A stretch of DNA of 13,685 nucleotides. Source: a bacterium (GTDB lineage Bacteria; Babelota; Babeliae; Babelales; RVW-14). Positions within the stretch are counted from its first letter, which is position 1, and the number at the start of each line of letters is the position of its first letter. The notes beneath the pieces were generated by a model. It was given only the letters and a program-made list of their open reading frames with translations. It was not told where the DNA came from and ran no database searches. Positions 7,201 to 13,685 of this stretch are shown piece by piece. Location of the stretch: positions 1-13,685 of the forward strand of contig JAHFBS010000008.1 in NCBI GenBank assembly GCA_023249895.1. Reading direction: 5' to 3'. The translations under genes were made by a program, and so were the position numbers.

Positions 7201-7220
7201 GGGGGCGTTTTTACGCCCCC
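7201..7220. terminator. Hairpin between convergent HECT and UDG genes, likely bidirectional terminator
   Basis: GGGGGCGT (7201-7208) pairs with ACGCCCCC (7213-7220) around a TTTT loop: an 8-bp, mostly G/C stem. It starts 6 bp after the HECT stop, and on the other strand it includes the UDG stop codon. No long T tract follows on either strand, so it may act as a weak or factor-assisted terminator or as an RNA-stabilising 3' hairpin. Confidence 0.55.
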
Positions 7221-7906
7221 AACTCTTTTAAACGTTCCATAACTTTTTTCATATCTTCCCACACAAACCGTTTTGCATCAGGATTGCGCAAAAGATATGC
7301 CGGATGATACGTCGGCATAACAGGAATCGTATTATACAGGTGAAATGTGCCGCGTGCATGAGTGATTTTGACTTCATCTCCGAGCAATGCTTGCACCGCT
7401 GTTGCACCGAGCGTGCAGATAATCTTGGGCTGAATAATTTCGATTTCCTTAAAGAGCAACAACTTTTTACAGGTATCGCTTTCGTGGGGAAGTGGCGTAC
7501 GGTTACCCGGTGGACGACATTTGACGACATTTGATATGTATACGTCCTCGCGTGTCAGCTTCATTGCTTCAATAATTTTGGTAAGCAATTGTCCAGCTCT
7601 ACCCACAAACGGCAAACCCTGTTCATCTTCGTCTCTTCCGGGCCCCTCACCAACAAACATAAGCTGTGTGTTTGAATTGCCATGCCCAAACACCACTTGG
7701 TTTCTGCCTTGTGTTGCAAGTGGGCATGCGGTGCAGTGAACACAGGGCATAAAGAGTGATTCAAGTTGCTTTTTCTTATGATCAGGAGATGTTTGTTTAT
7801 TGGTGCCTGGTGCAAGAGCTGATGCAGGAGAACCACGATAGACAAAGCCCTGTGGTTGTTGCGTGGCAAAGGTTAAAAAGTTAAGAAGATGATCTTTTTT
7901 ATTCAT
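7211..7906 (-). CDS. Family 4 (iron-sulfur) uracil-DNA glycosylase
   Basis: The enzyme removes uracil from DNA, the first step of base excision repair after cytosine deamination. The 231-residue protein shows family 4 hallmarks: the active-site loop GEGPGRDEDEQGLPFVG at 86-102, NVVKCRPPGNRTP at 126-138 and HPAYLLR at 201-207. Four cysteines fit the Fe4S4 ligands: Cys58 and Cys61 (CTAC), Cys130 and Cys146. The N-terminal 50 residues are a polar extension upstream of the usual domain, like that seen in some family members. Start ATG 7906 overlaps the end of the upstream protease gene by 8 bp (ATGAATAA), so translation is probably coupled and the two are co-transcribed. It is the last gene of the yajC-comEC-protease-UDG cluster and ends in the hairpin at 7201-7220. 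Annotators sometimes label this family as phage polymerase-related; the motifs favour UDG. Confidence 0.93.
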   Translation of the reverse strand: MNKKDHLLNFLTFATQQPQGFVYRGSPASALAPGTNKQTSPDHKKKQLESLFMPCVHCTACPLATQGRNQVVFGHGNSNTQLMFVGEGPGRDEDEQGLPFVGRAGQLLTKIIEAMKLTREDVYISNVVKCRPPGNRTPLPHESDTCKKLLLFKEIEIIQPKIICTLGATAVQALLGDEVKITHARGTFHLYNTIPVMPTYHPAYLLRNPDAKRFVWEDMKKVMERLKELGA

Positions 7907-9410
7907 GTGCGGCAGTATAGCATGCTTCTGAGTTTTTATCTAAACTCGCCACTTCCGATCCGGTAAGCAGTGCGTCCATGGGACTTGTTTCGATTGGTGT
8001 TGGTTTTAAGCGTTTATTAGTACTCAAGAATTTTTTCAGGAAAAGTGGCCATAGGGTAGTTTTTGCAAATTCTGTTTGGTAATAATTAGTCTTTATAGAA
8101 TTTTTTGGAAAATAAATTGATATCCCGTGAGCATTGTTAAAATTTTTCCCAAAGGTGTTAGCGATGATCACCTTTTCAAGCGCGGCCATGCAGTCGAGTG
8201 CTGCTTCGTGTGCATTATGCCAGAGCTTTTTGGTTTTATCTTTGTTGGTAAAGAAAAATGAGAACCAGTCTTTGCTATCATCTTGGCAAAGATCATTGCT
8301 GCAACTTGCAAAACTCTTTAAAAAATGCGTTAGATCGACATAGTCGGTATCCAAAAACTCGGTGGTGTAGTTCGGATTGCTACGAATATCGTTAATGATT
8401 TTGTAAGCTGTTTTTTGGTCGGTACCCAATAATTCAATAAGTGTTGCACTTAAACGATTAAGCGCAATTTCAACGTCATCAATACGTGACAAATCGAGTG
8501 CAGATTGAGTAAAGTCGCCAACCGTGTACGAATATTCTTTATTAAAACCGGCAACAATGTTTTCAGCTAACTCATTATCCTTAAGATTATTATTCATAAG
8601 TGGTTCAAGAATGTACTGATAGTTATAGCCGCTGCCTGGTTCAACTTCTTCAGAGCCAACCATAAAATGTGCGGCATTTTTTACTTGTGATGCAACTTCA
8701 ATCATTGACATATAGCAGGCGTCCATAGCAAGAACGTCAATTTTTTTACCCTTAAGAACATCTTTGGTAATAGCATTAAGAGCATCGCGCAAGTCGTCGT
8801 TAGTCAGATAGACTTGTGCAACTTCGTTAAAAGCAATGCCTCGTTCAATATCTTCAAGCTTGCGCAAAAATGATAAATCCTGAGCGCGTTTACGATCAAT
8901 TTCAAGAAGCCCACTCTGGGCATTAAGAACAAACAATTTATCGCGAATTTGCGTGAGTGCGCGTCCCCATGCGTGAGGATCTTTAATGCCGGTCCCGTGG
9001 TTTGATAACACTAAACAGATTTTTTCTGCGGGATAATTTTTAATGCCCCATTGGGCAAATTCATACAAATTTTCGGGCGTTCCGCTAAAACTTGTTGACG
9101 TATTGCTCAACGTTTGTACTGTTTTTGGATGATGGCGTTCAATGAAGTAGCGTGAAATTGATTTTTCTCCTTGAACGTCGAGTTGCAGCAGAAGGTTGAC
9201 ATAGGGAGACGATCCTAACTTAGTCATTTGCTGGAAATTATTGATGGCGTACTTATGAAGATTGTTGTTGTTGCACATGTATACCATAAAGTTCCACGCT
9301 TTGGGTGAAGGCGTGCTTTCCTGTGGTGTGGGTATTTCAGCATTGAGTTGCATGAAGGCTATGGTACTGATAAACAACAATCTTGCGACATGGTTCCTGT
9401 GGTGCTGCAT
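7899..9410 (-). CDS. Secreted clostripain-family (C11) cysteine protease
   Basis: C11 peptidases are Cys/His endopeptidases, often exported, that cut after basic residues in known members. Counting from ATG 9410 (503 residues), the signal peptide covers about 1-24 (MQHHRNHVARLL start, cleavage after LNA). The family opening WNFMVYMCNNNN lies at 39-50, the catalytic-His motif LSNHGTG at 135-141 (His138) and the catalytic-Cys motif MDACYMSMIEV at 229-239 (Cys232), followed by GSEEVEPGSGYNY at 252-264. The frame is open 16 codons further upstream to 9458, but ATG 9410 has a strong ribosome binding site and yields a clean signal peptide, so it is chosen. The gene lies 87 bp after comEC and overlaps the UDG gene by 8 bp. 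The substrate is unknown; a host-facing or surface-processing role is inference. Confidence 0.9.
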   Translation of the reverse strand: MQHHRNHVARLLFISTIAFMQLNAEIPTPQESTPSPKAWNFMVYMCNNNNLHKYAINNFQQMTKLGSSPYVNLLLQLDVQGEKSISRYFIERHHPKTVQTLSNTSTSFSGTPENLYEFAQWGIKNYPAEKICLVLSNHGTGIKDPHAWGRALTQIRDKLFVLNAQSGLLEIDRKRAQDLSFLRKLEDIERGIAFNEVAQVYLTNDDLRDALNAITKDVLKGKKIDVLAMDACYMSMIEVASQVKNAAHFMVGSEEVEPGSGYNYQYILEPLMNNNLKDNELAENIVAGFNKEYSYTVGDFTQSALDLSRIDDVEIALNRLSATLIELLGTDQKTAYKIINDIRSNPNYTTEFLDTDYVDLTHFLKSFASCSNDLCQDDSKDWFSFFFTNKDKTKKLWHNAHEAALDCMAALEKVIIANTFGKNFNNAHGISIYFPKNSIKTNYYQTEFAKTTLWPLFLKKFLSTNKRLKPTPIETSPMDALLTGSEVASLDKNSEACYTAAHE

Positions 9411-9416
9411 AATACG

Positions 9417-9424
9417 CTCCCTTT
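9417..9424 (-). promoter_or_regulatory. Ribosome binding site that decides the protease start
   Basis: Minus strand AAAGGGAG lies six bases before ATG 9410. No comparable site precedes the longer in-frame start at 9458, and the longer form would bury the signal peptide. Confidence 0.65.
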
Positions 9425-9453
9425 CTTGAGTAAATAGGTAACAACCGGTAAAA

Positions 9454-9483
9454 AGCATACGAATATGCCAGCTAATGACACAA
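9454..9483 (-). promoter_or_regulatory. Weak candidate promoter for the protease gene
   Basis: Minus strand TTGTGT (9478-9483) and TATGCT (9454-9459) are 18 bp apart in the comEC-protease gap, matching 3/6 and 4/6 of the sigma-70 hexamers. It could let the protease and UDG be expressed apart from comEC. Confidence 0.22.
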
Positions 9484-9497
9484 GATCTTTGAGCTTT

Positions 9498-10649
9498 TTA
9501 ATTGGTTTTAGCGATTTTTCCTTGCTGATGATCATTCAAGAGTCGTGAAAGCAAGAGTAAGGTGAATGTGAGCCCAAAGGTGAGTTGAAAATCAAGAAAG
9601 AAAAGTTGCATAGGATTATAGAGCAGAATAGTTAAGCACATGAGCGTGAGCAGGTGTAATGAGTTGGTATGTCGTCCACACAGCCCTCCGCCCTCGGTAA
9701 TAAGAAACGCGTAATAAGCACGTGTAAAGGGAATGCTTGACCAACTTACTATGTCGTAAATAAGACACAGTATGATAAGAAAGAGGCGTTTGAAGGTGAT
9801 ATAAAGCGGTATAAAACCAAGTAAAAATCTCCAGATCATAATGATCAGAATAATATGAATTCCCGAGCGTGCCAGATAATGCGACAATCCCCAGTAATTA
9901 AATTTTTGACGTAGATCATCAATTTCCAGTTGTTGTTTGTTACCCAAAAAAATAAGCCCAACGTATGAGCGCGTGAGTGGGGTAAGACAGTCAGTAAGCG
10001 CTCTATAGGTAGTGAGTCGAAAATTCCACAACCAGCGCCGTAAGCTTACGCTTGGCCGATAGATGCATTGTACGGCACTGCGAAATGGAATAAATAATGA
10101 GCCGACAATATGTTCTTTAATCAGATAGTCATAGTAAGCAGGATTGCCTGATGATGATTGTTCGGGCGGTGGCTTGAACATAATATTTTCGATGCGTATC
10201 TGATCACCAACCCTACAAAATGTATGTCGCTTCATGTAGCACAATAATTCACAGGATTGCGTAATCGTTGCCGTAGGGGTGGTGATAGTAATTGTTTTGA
10301 GCCTGAGTACATCATCAGCAAGCCAGGGCCCCCAATGATCTTTATCAATTATGGTTGCCGTGACAGTAATTTTTTGATGAGCAAGGTGAGCAATGGATCC
10401 TGCATGCTCGGCGCGTTGTAGTGTTAAAAGTAGTGCGCCTACCAAACCGGCAAAAAGTGCACAGATGATGCGTATGATGGACATTCGACGATAGCAGAGT
10501 GCACCAAAAAGCGTTGCGGTTGTTACCATGCAACCGGTTGCAAGTATCCACCACGGCATAGGAATTGCATTTTGCACGGCAATACCAGTGGCAAGTGTAA
10601 TAAGTGGCGTGAGGAGTGGAGTGTAGGTACTGCGTGGACGTTGGGTCAT
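9498..10649 (-). CDS. ComEC/Rec2-like membrane protein, membrane core only (no metallo-beta-lactamase domain)
   Basis: ComEC forms the inner-membrane channel that takes up single-stranded DNA in natural transformation. The 383-residue protein has N-terminal membrane segments (about 12-78), a soluble OB-like segment (about 90-190, as in the DUF4131 region) and the Competence core: GLSHYLARSGIHI at 254-266 (compare GLSHLLAISGLHI), SSIPFTRAYYAFLI at 304-317, then further hydrophobic helices up to FLDFQLTFGLTF at 351-362. Full ComEC proteins are about 700-800 residues with a C-terminal metallo-beta-lactamase domain; here the gene stops right after the membrane core and no remnant of that domain lies in the 87-bp gap downstream. 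ATG 10649 overlaps the yajC stop (ATGA). It may be a reduced channel working with a separate nuclease, or a decayed gene. The clean ends favour a real protein. Confidence 0.82.
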   Translation of the reverse strand: MTQRPRSTYTPLLTPLITLATGIAVQNAIPMPWWILATGCMVTTATLFGALCYRRMSIIRIICALFAGLVGALLLTLQRAEHAGSIAHLAHQKITVTATIIDKDHWGPWLADDVLRLKTITITTPTATITQSCELLCYMKRHTFCRVGDQIRIENIMFKPPPEQSSSGNPAYYDYLIKEHIVGSLFIPFRSAVQCIYRPSVSLRRWLWNFRLTTYRALTDCLTPLTRSYVGLIFLGNKQQLEIDDLRQKFNYWGLSHYLARSGIHIILIIMIWRFLLGFIPLYITFKRLFLIILCLIYDIVSWSSIPFTRAYYAFLITEGGGLCGRHTNSLHLLTLMCLTILLYNPMQLFFLDFQLTFGLTFTLLLLSRLLNDHQQGKIAKTN

Positions 10650-10900
10650 GATGATACAGTGGCAATCGTGTGGGTAAGAATCTGAAGTTTACTGCCATCA
10701 TCACGCGCTAGAATGATTATGTTATCATTGTGTGCTACGACTATTCCGGTGATGCCGTTGATGGTCGTAACGCGTGCTCCTTGACAAATACCAGCATTAC
10801 GCACGATGCGCTCGTGGCGATACCAGCGTTGCGGAAGCACAATAAGTGCTCCACACATGATGACAAGCGTGAGGGTTGGTATAATAAACATAAGATCCAT
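10646..10900 (-). CDS. yajC: YajC-like Sec translocase accessory subunit
   Basis: YajC is a small single-pass inner-membrane protein that associates with SecDF-YidC and the Sec translocon. This 84-residue protein has one membrane segment (about 4-22), the typical basic stretch after it (LPQRWYRHERI at 22-32) and a small beta domain with GARVTTINGITGIV at 41-54 and DDGSKLQI at 67-74, matching the YajC pattern GDxVVTxGGIxGxV. secD and secF, often next to yajC, are not here; instead it overlaps the comEC-like gene by 4 bp (ATGA). Two starts are possible: ATG 10900 (weak ribosome binding site) or ATG 10891, three codons on, with GGA four bases before it. It is divergent from eno, 49 bp away. Confidence 0.82.
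   Translation of the reverse strand: MDLMFIIPTLTLVIMCGALIVLPQRWYRHERIVRNAGICQGARVTTINGITGIVVAHNDNIIILARDDGSKLQILTHTIATVSS
10860..10885 (+). promoter_or_regulatory. Candidate extended -10 promoter of eno, inside the start of yajC
   Basis: TGGTATAAT at 10877-10885 is a perfect extended -10 element on the plus strand. ATGACA at 10860-10865 resembles a -35 box but with a short 14-bp spacer, which an extended -10 can tolerate. Transcription from about 10892 would leave a leader of some 58 bases before the enolase ATG. Confidence 0.5.
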
Positions 10901-10929
10901 AAAAACACCGGCGAGTAATGTAGCAAACC

Positions 10930-10956
10930 CTTATATTTGTGAAAGAACCATGAAAA
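10930..10956 (-). promoter_or_regulatory. Weak candidate promoter of the yajC cluster, overlapping the eno start
   Basis: Minus strand TATAAG at 10930-10935 with TTTTCA at 10951-10956 (15-bp spacer) is the best pair upstream of yajC. If real, the divergent yajC and eno promoters interlock, each lying in the other's transcribed region. Confidence 0.25.
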
Positions 10957-12194
10957 TTAAGCGTATTTTTGGACGAGAAATACTCGATTCACGTGGAAAT
11001 CCCACCGTATCATGCAGCATTGTTCTTGATAACGATGACATTATAACGGCTGCAGTTCCCTCAGGGGCTTCGGTAGGCAAACATGAAGCTGTTGAGTTGC
11101 GCGATGGCGATGAGCGTCGCTTTGGTGGCAAGGGAGTGCTCAAAGCGCTTCATAATCTGACCACCGTCATAGCGCCAGTACTTATAGGCAAGGAGCCTGA
11201 TGTCGTCATGATGGACAAAGAACTTATTGCCCTTGATGGAACCGCCACCAAATCGCGTCTTGGTGCTAATGCACTTTTGGCCGCAAGTTGTGCGGTTATT
11301 CGCGCTCAAGCACATGTGCAGAAAGTTGAGCTCTATGAACTTATTAATGCATTGTGGAACTTTGAAAAACCAACGTTGCCACGATGCATGTTTAATATTA
11401 TTAACGGTGGCCTGCATGCGCAGAGTGGATTGTGCGTCCAAGAATTTATGGTGGTGCCACAGGGCAGTGATTATGTTACACGGCTTGAATCTGCAACTGT
11501 TCTGTACCATCGTCTCAAAAAAATACTTATGCAGCGTGGATATGCAACCGGCATTGGAGATGAGGGTGGTTTTGCGCCACGGTTTACGCAGACTGGCATT
11601 GCGCGCGAAAAAGCAGCACTTGATGTGCTGGTAGAAGTTGCTGCGCAAAGCTCACATAAAGTTGATATTGCCCTTGATGTAGCCTCTTCCAGTTTTTACG
11701 ATGAAAAACATAATCTTTACCAACTTCATGATGAAGATTATCGATCAGAAGAACTTGTTACCTGGTATGAGGAACTTGCGCGTTCCTATCCGCTTATCTC
11801 ACTTGAAGATGGCTGTGCTGAAGACGACTGGGATGCATGGTCTCTTTTGACCAAAAAACTTGGTAACAAGGTGCAACTGGTTGGGGACGATATTTTTGTA
11901 ACCAATACGCAGCGCATTCAAGAAGGCAAACAGCGTTCAGTTGCCACCGCTGTGCTGATCAAACCCAATCAAATTGGTACGGTTTCAGAGACGATTGAAG
12001 CAATCAAGTTGTGCAAAAAGCTTGGCTATAAAACGGTTATTTCGCATCGCTCCGGCGAAACGAATGATGATTTTATTGCAGATCTTGCGGTGGGTACTGC
12101 GGCAGGGCAGCTTAAGTCCGGTGCACCAGTACGCGGTGAGCGTGTTGCTAAGTACAACAGGTTGTGGGAAATTGCGGTGACGTTAGAGGGTTAG
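10950..12194 (+). CDS. eno: Enolase (phosphopyruvate hydratase)
   Basis: Enolase converts 2-phosphoglycerate to phosphoenolpyruvate in glycolysis. The 414-residue protein keeps every catalytic and Mg-binding residue: loop SGASVGKHEA at 38-47, His156 in NGGLHA, Glu165 in QEFMV, Glu205 in GDEGGFAP, Mg ligands Asp243 (ALDVASS), Glu286 (SLEDG) and Asp313 (GDDIFVTN), the base Lys338 (LIKPNQIG), HRSGET at 366-371 and Lys389. The frame is open 48 codons further upstream, but the family start MKIKRIFGREILDSRGNP fixes ATG 10950; GAAAGA before it is a modest ribosome binding site. The C-terminus stops about 15 residues earlier than in E. coli, just past AKYNRLWEI. The last 12 bases overlap the end of the convergent MFS gene. 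A functional enzyme is expected. Confidence 0.97.
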   Translation: MKIKRIFGREILDSRGNPTVSCSIVLDNDDIITAAVPSGASVGKHEAVELRDGDERRFGGKGVLKALHNLTTVIAPVLIGKEPDVVMMDKELIALDGTATKSRLGANALLAASCAVIRAQAHVQKVELYELINALWNFEKPTLPRCMFNIINGGLHAQSGLCVQEFMVVPQGSDYVTRLESATVLYHRLKKILMQRGYATGIGDEGGFAPRFTQTGIAREKAALDVLVEVAAQSSHKVDIALDVASSSFYDEKHNLYQLHDEDYRSEELVTWYEELARSYPLISLEDGCAEDDWDAWSLLTKKLGNKVQLVGDDIFVTNTQRIQEGKQRSVATAVLIKPNQIGTVSETIEAIKLCKKLGYKTVISHRSGETNDDFIADLAVGTAAGQLKSGAPVRGERVAKYNRLWEIAVTLEG

Positions 12195-13367
12195 TTGTAG
12201 TGCTTTTTTGTACCGTACCATAAGCACGCATGCCACCAATGCAAGCACTCCGGTTACCACAAAAACGCCGTGATGCGAAAATTTATCCCAGGCATAACCG
12301 CTGACTGCGCCGGTGGTAAGTATGGCAAGGCCGGTGACCGACTCAAACATCCCCAAATACGTAGCTTTCATATGTGCCGGCGCAAGCGCTGCCGCATATG
12401 CTTTGTGCGCGACTTGCACAATAGCCAGTGCAATGCCGTACAGAATAAAACAGAAAATAAATTGCGGAATGGTGCGCGCGAATCTGAATCCAAAAAGCAT
12501 GAGCGCAAAAAGCGCGTACCCCATCACAATCATCCGCCAATGGCCAATTTTGTCCGACAGTATGCCAAACGGGATTGCAAAAATAGTGTAAAAAATATTG
12601 AACAATACATAGAGTAGCATTGCTGTTTGCAGTGGCGAGATGGTTGTTAGTACCTGTTGGGCATCAACCACAAAAAACATATAGCTGATACGTGAGCACG
12701 AAAAGAGCGTTGCAATGAGCGTGAACAGTTTGAACGGTGGAATAAAATCGGCGAACCGCAATTTTTGTATGCCGTTGGGTGGCGGAACTGGCGCTTGAGT
12801 CTCAGTAACTTTGGTGAGCGGCAGAAGTGAAACGAGTGATACCATTGCCGCAAGAACGATGATTGTGTTTGCCCCCATATTCCAATGCCACACACAATAA
12901 AACGCGAGTACTGAGCCGCCTATAGCGCCCAAATTATCAAAGGCACGGTGGATACCAAATCCCTTGCCGATATTATTGGGGAGTGTTTGCGTAATAAGTG
13001 CATCGCGTGGCGAGGTGCGGATGGCTTTGCCTATCCGTTCAAGACCAACGAGTCCAAAAATGACGTACCACGTGCGCGCAAAAATAAGAAACAGTTTAAA
13101 AATCGCTGACGTTGCATATCCGCTATAGATAAAAAATTTGCGGCTTGCCCATTTATCAGAAAGTCTTCCGAAAAAAACTTTGAGCAGTTCTGCGGCGCTA
13201 TCGCGTAGCCCGCCAATAAGGCCCAGTGCTATGCCCGTACCGCCCGCGCCGGTAATAAGCTGAGGCAGTATAGGTAAAATCATTTCGCTGCTTAAGTCGT
13301 TAAGCAGGCTTGAAAATCCAAGCCACAAAACAGTGGCGATACCATTTTTCTTTGGTTGTTCATCCAT
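12183..13367 (-). CDS. Major facilitator superfamily (MFS) transporter
   Basis: A 394-residue inner-membrane transporter with about 12 hydrophobic segments, the normal MFS size. The opening LLNDLSSEMILPILP at 21-35, the loop 2-3 signature GRLSDKWASRK at 67-77, RIGKAIRTSPRDALI at 111-125 and FGIHRAFDNLGAIGG at 137-151 match a bacterial MFS group usually annotated as efflux-like with unknown substrate; a second signature GILSDKIGHWR appears in the second half. No substrate can be named from sequence. ATG 13367 is supported by AGGGAG (13375-13380) seven bases upstream. The gene is monocistronic and convergent with eno, sharing 12 bp of coding sequence at the 3' ends, with no terminator hairpin between them. 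Confidence 0.92.
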   Translation of the reverse strand: MDEQPKKNGIATVLWLGFSSLLNDLSSEMILPILPQLITGAGGTGIALGLIGGLRDSAAELLKVFFGRLSDKWASRKFFIYSGYATSAIFKLFLIFARTWYVIFGLVGLERIGKAIRTSPRDALITQTLPNNIGKGFGIHRAFDNLGAIGGSVLAFYCVWHWNMGANTIIVLAAMVSLVSLLPLTKVTETQAPVPPPNGIQKLRFADFIPPFKLFTLIATLFSCSRISYMFFVVDAQQVLTTISPLQTAMLLYVLFNIFYTIFAIPFGILSDKIGHWRMIVMGYALFALMLFGFRFARTIPQFIFCFILYGIALAIVQVAHKAYAAALAPAHMKATYLGMFESVTGLAILTTGAVSGYAWDKFSHHGVFVVTGVLALVACVLMVRYKKALQLTL

Positions 13368-13685
13368 TACAATACTCCCTGATTTACTCTATTACTCGAA
13401 ACCATTAACTAGAGCTTAAAAGCGCCATTTTTCAGAAGCAAGATGTATAAAAAACAGGGTAATTTTAGGCTCAATATGTATATTTTTCATGGTTACTTTG
13501 GACGATAAATGTATGTTTTGCACGGTTAACGGCGTGCGTTTTTAGATTTTGTTTTTTTGGATCGAGCCTACTTTGTGACCATCCATGGCTAAATTCGCTA
13601 ATTATTTTAACCATGGATGGCTGAAAAATCAGGGTTGGTCTTCTAATTTATGATGCTTATGCTTTGGAGATTTTTTTTGCCCTTT
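13368..13685. other. Non-coding region upstream of the MFS gene
   Basis: About 318 bp with no convincing gene. It holds the MFS ribosome binding site, an imperfect direct repeat (13476-13496 and 13509-13529) and a 10-bp inverted repeat (13579-13620). No tRNA, riboswitch or coding frame with a good start was recognised. An open frame from ATG 13649 or 13652 runs off the right edge but is too short to judge. Confidence 0.5.
13579..13620. repeat. Perfect 10-bp inverted repeat with extended stem
   Basis: CCATCCATGG (13579-13588) is matched by CCATGGATGG (13611-13620). One mismatch and four further A/T pairs extend the stem around a 12-base loop. No T tract follows on either strand, so a rho-independent terminator is not supported; a protein-binding site or an RNA hairpin is possible. 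Confidence 0.6.

Noticed and set aside
9411..9458. Longer start for the C11 protease
   Set aside because: It would put 16 extra residues before the signal peptide and lacks a ribosome binding site, unlike ATG 9410.
10806..10949. N-terminal extension of enolase by 48 codons
   Set aside because: The extension lies over yajC on the opposite strand, has no enolase homology, and the family start is the ATG at 10950.
11061..11648. Long antisense open frame inside eno
   Set aside because: It is an opposite-strand shadow of a clearly conserved gene, with no recognisable protein features.
13520..13543. Rho-independent terminator on the plus strand (GCACG/CGTGC stem followed by TTTTT)
   Set aside because: The stem is only 5 bp and no plus-strand gene ends nearby; the closest plus-strand gene, eno, ends over 1.3 kb upstream.
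13649..13685. Start of a new plus-strand gene (MMLMLWRFF-type opening)
   Set aside because: Only about 12 codons before the window ends and no ribosome binding site in front.

Overview
The window looks like a chromosomal segment of a small-genome, probably host-associated bacterium with moderately low GC. The mix of core genes (infB, nusA, yajC, eno) with secreted ankyrin-like and HECT-type proteins points to an intracellular symbiont or parasite of protists. A member of Dependentiae (TM6) would fit, but that placement is inference from gene content and was not tested by any search.

Layout. Positions 1-2384 (minus strand) hold nusA followed by infB, which runs off the left edge. Positions 2385-3021 carry no gene. 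They hold a dense, ordered set of DnaA boxes beside an A+T-only stretch with five TAA triplets: a very strong candidate for the chromosomal replication origin (oriC), here next to nusA-infB with no dnaA, rpmH or gyrB in view. Positions 3022-4125 (minus) encode a secreted ankyrin-like protein. Positions 4336-7194 (plus) hold two same-frame ORFs separated by one TAA. The second is a recognisable HECT ubiquitin-ligase catalytic domain ending in the SAHTCY cysteine motif; the first has a signal peptide, an NLS-like basic stretch and an acidic tract. Together they read as one secreted HECT E3-like protein of about 950 residues, interrupted by a stop codon.

Positions 7211-10900 (minus) form a compact cluster transcribed in the order yajC, comEC-like, clostripain-family (C11) protease, family 4 uracil-DNA glycosylase. 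Two of its three junctions overlap. The ComEC-like protein keeps the membrane competence core but lacks the C-terminal metallo-beta-lactamase domain. Divergent from yajC is eno (10950-12194, plus), whose best promoter lies inside the yajC start. The eno 3' end overlaps the 3' end of a convergent MFS transporter gene (12183-13367, minus). Positions 13368-13685 are non-coding as far as can be seen, with one good inverted repeat.

How it fits together: housekeeping genes for translation, transcription, secretion, repair and glycolysis surround a putative origin. Beside that origin lie genes for exported proteins of eukaryotic type (ankyrin, HECT) and an exported cysteine protease, the sort of set an intracellular bacterium could use against its host. 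The most novel element is the bacterial HECT-domain protein and the in-frame stop that splits it.
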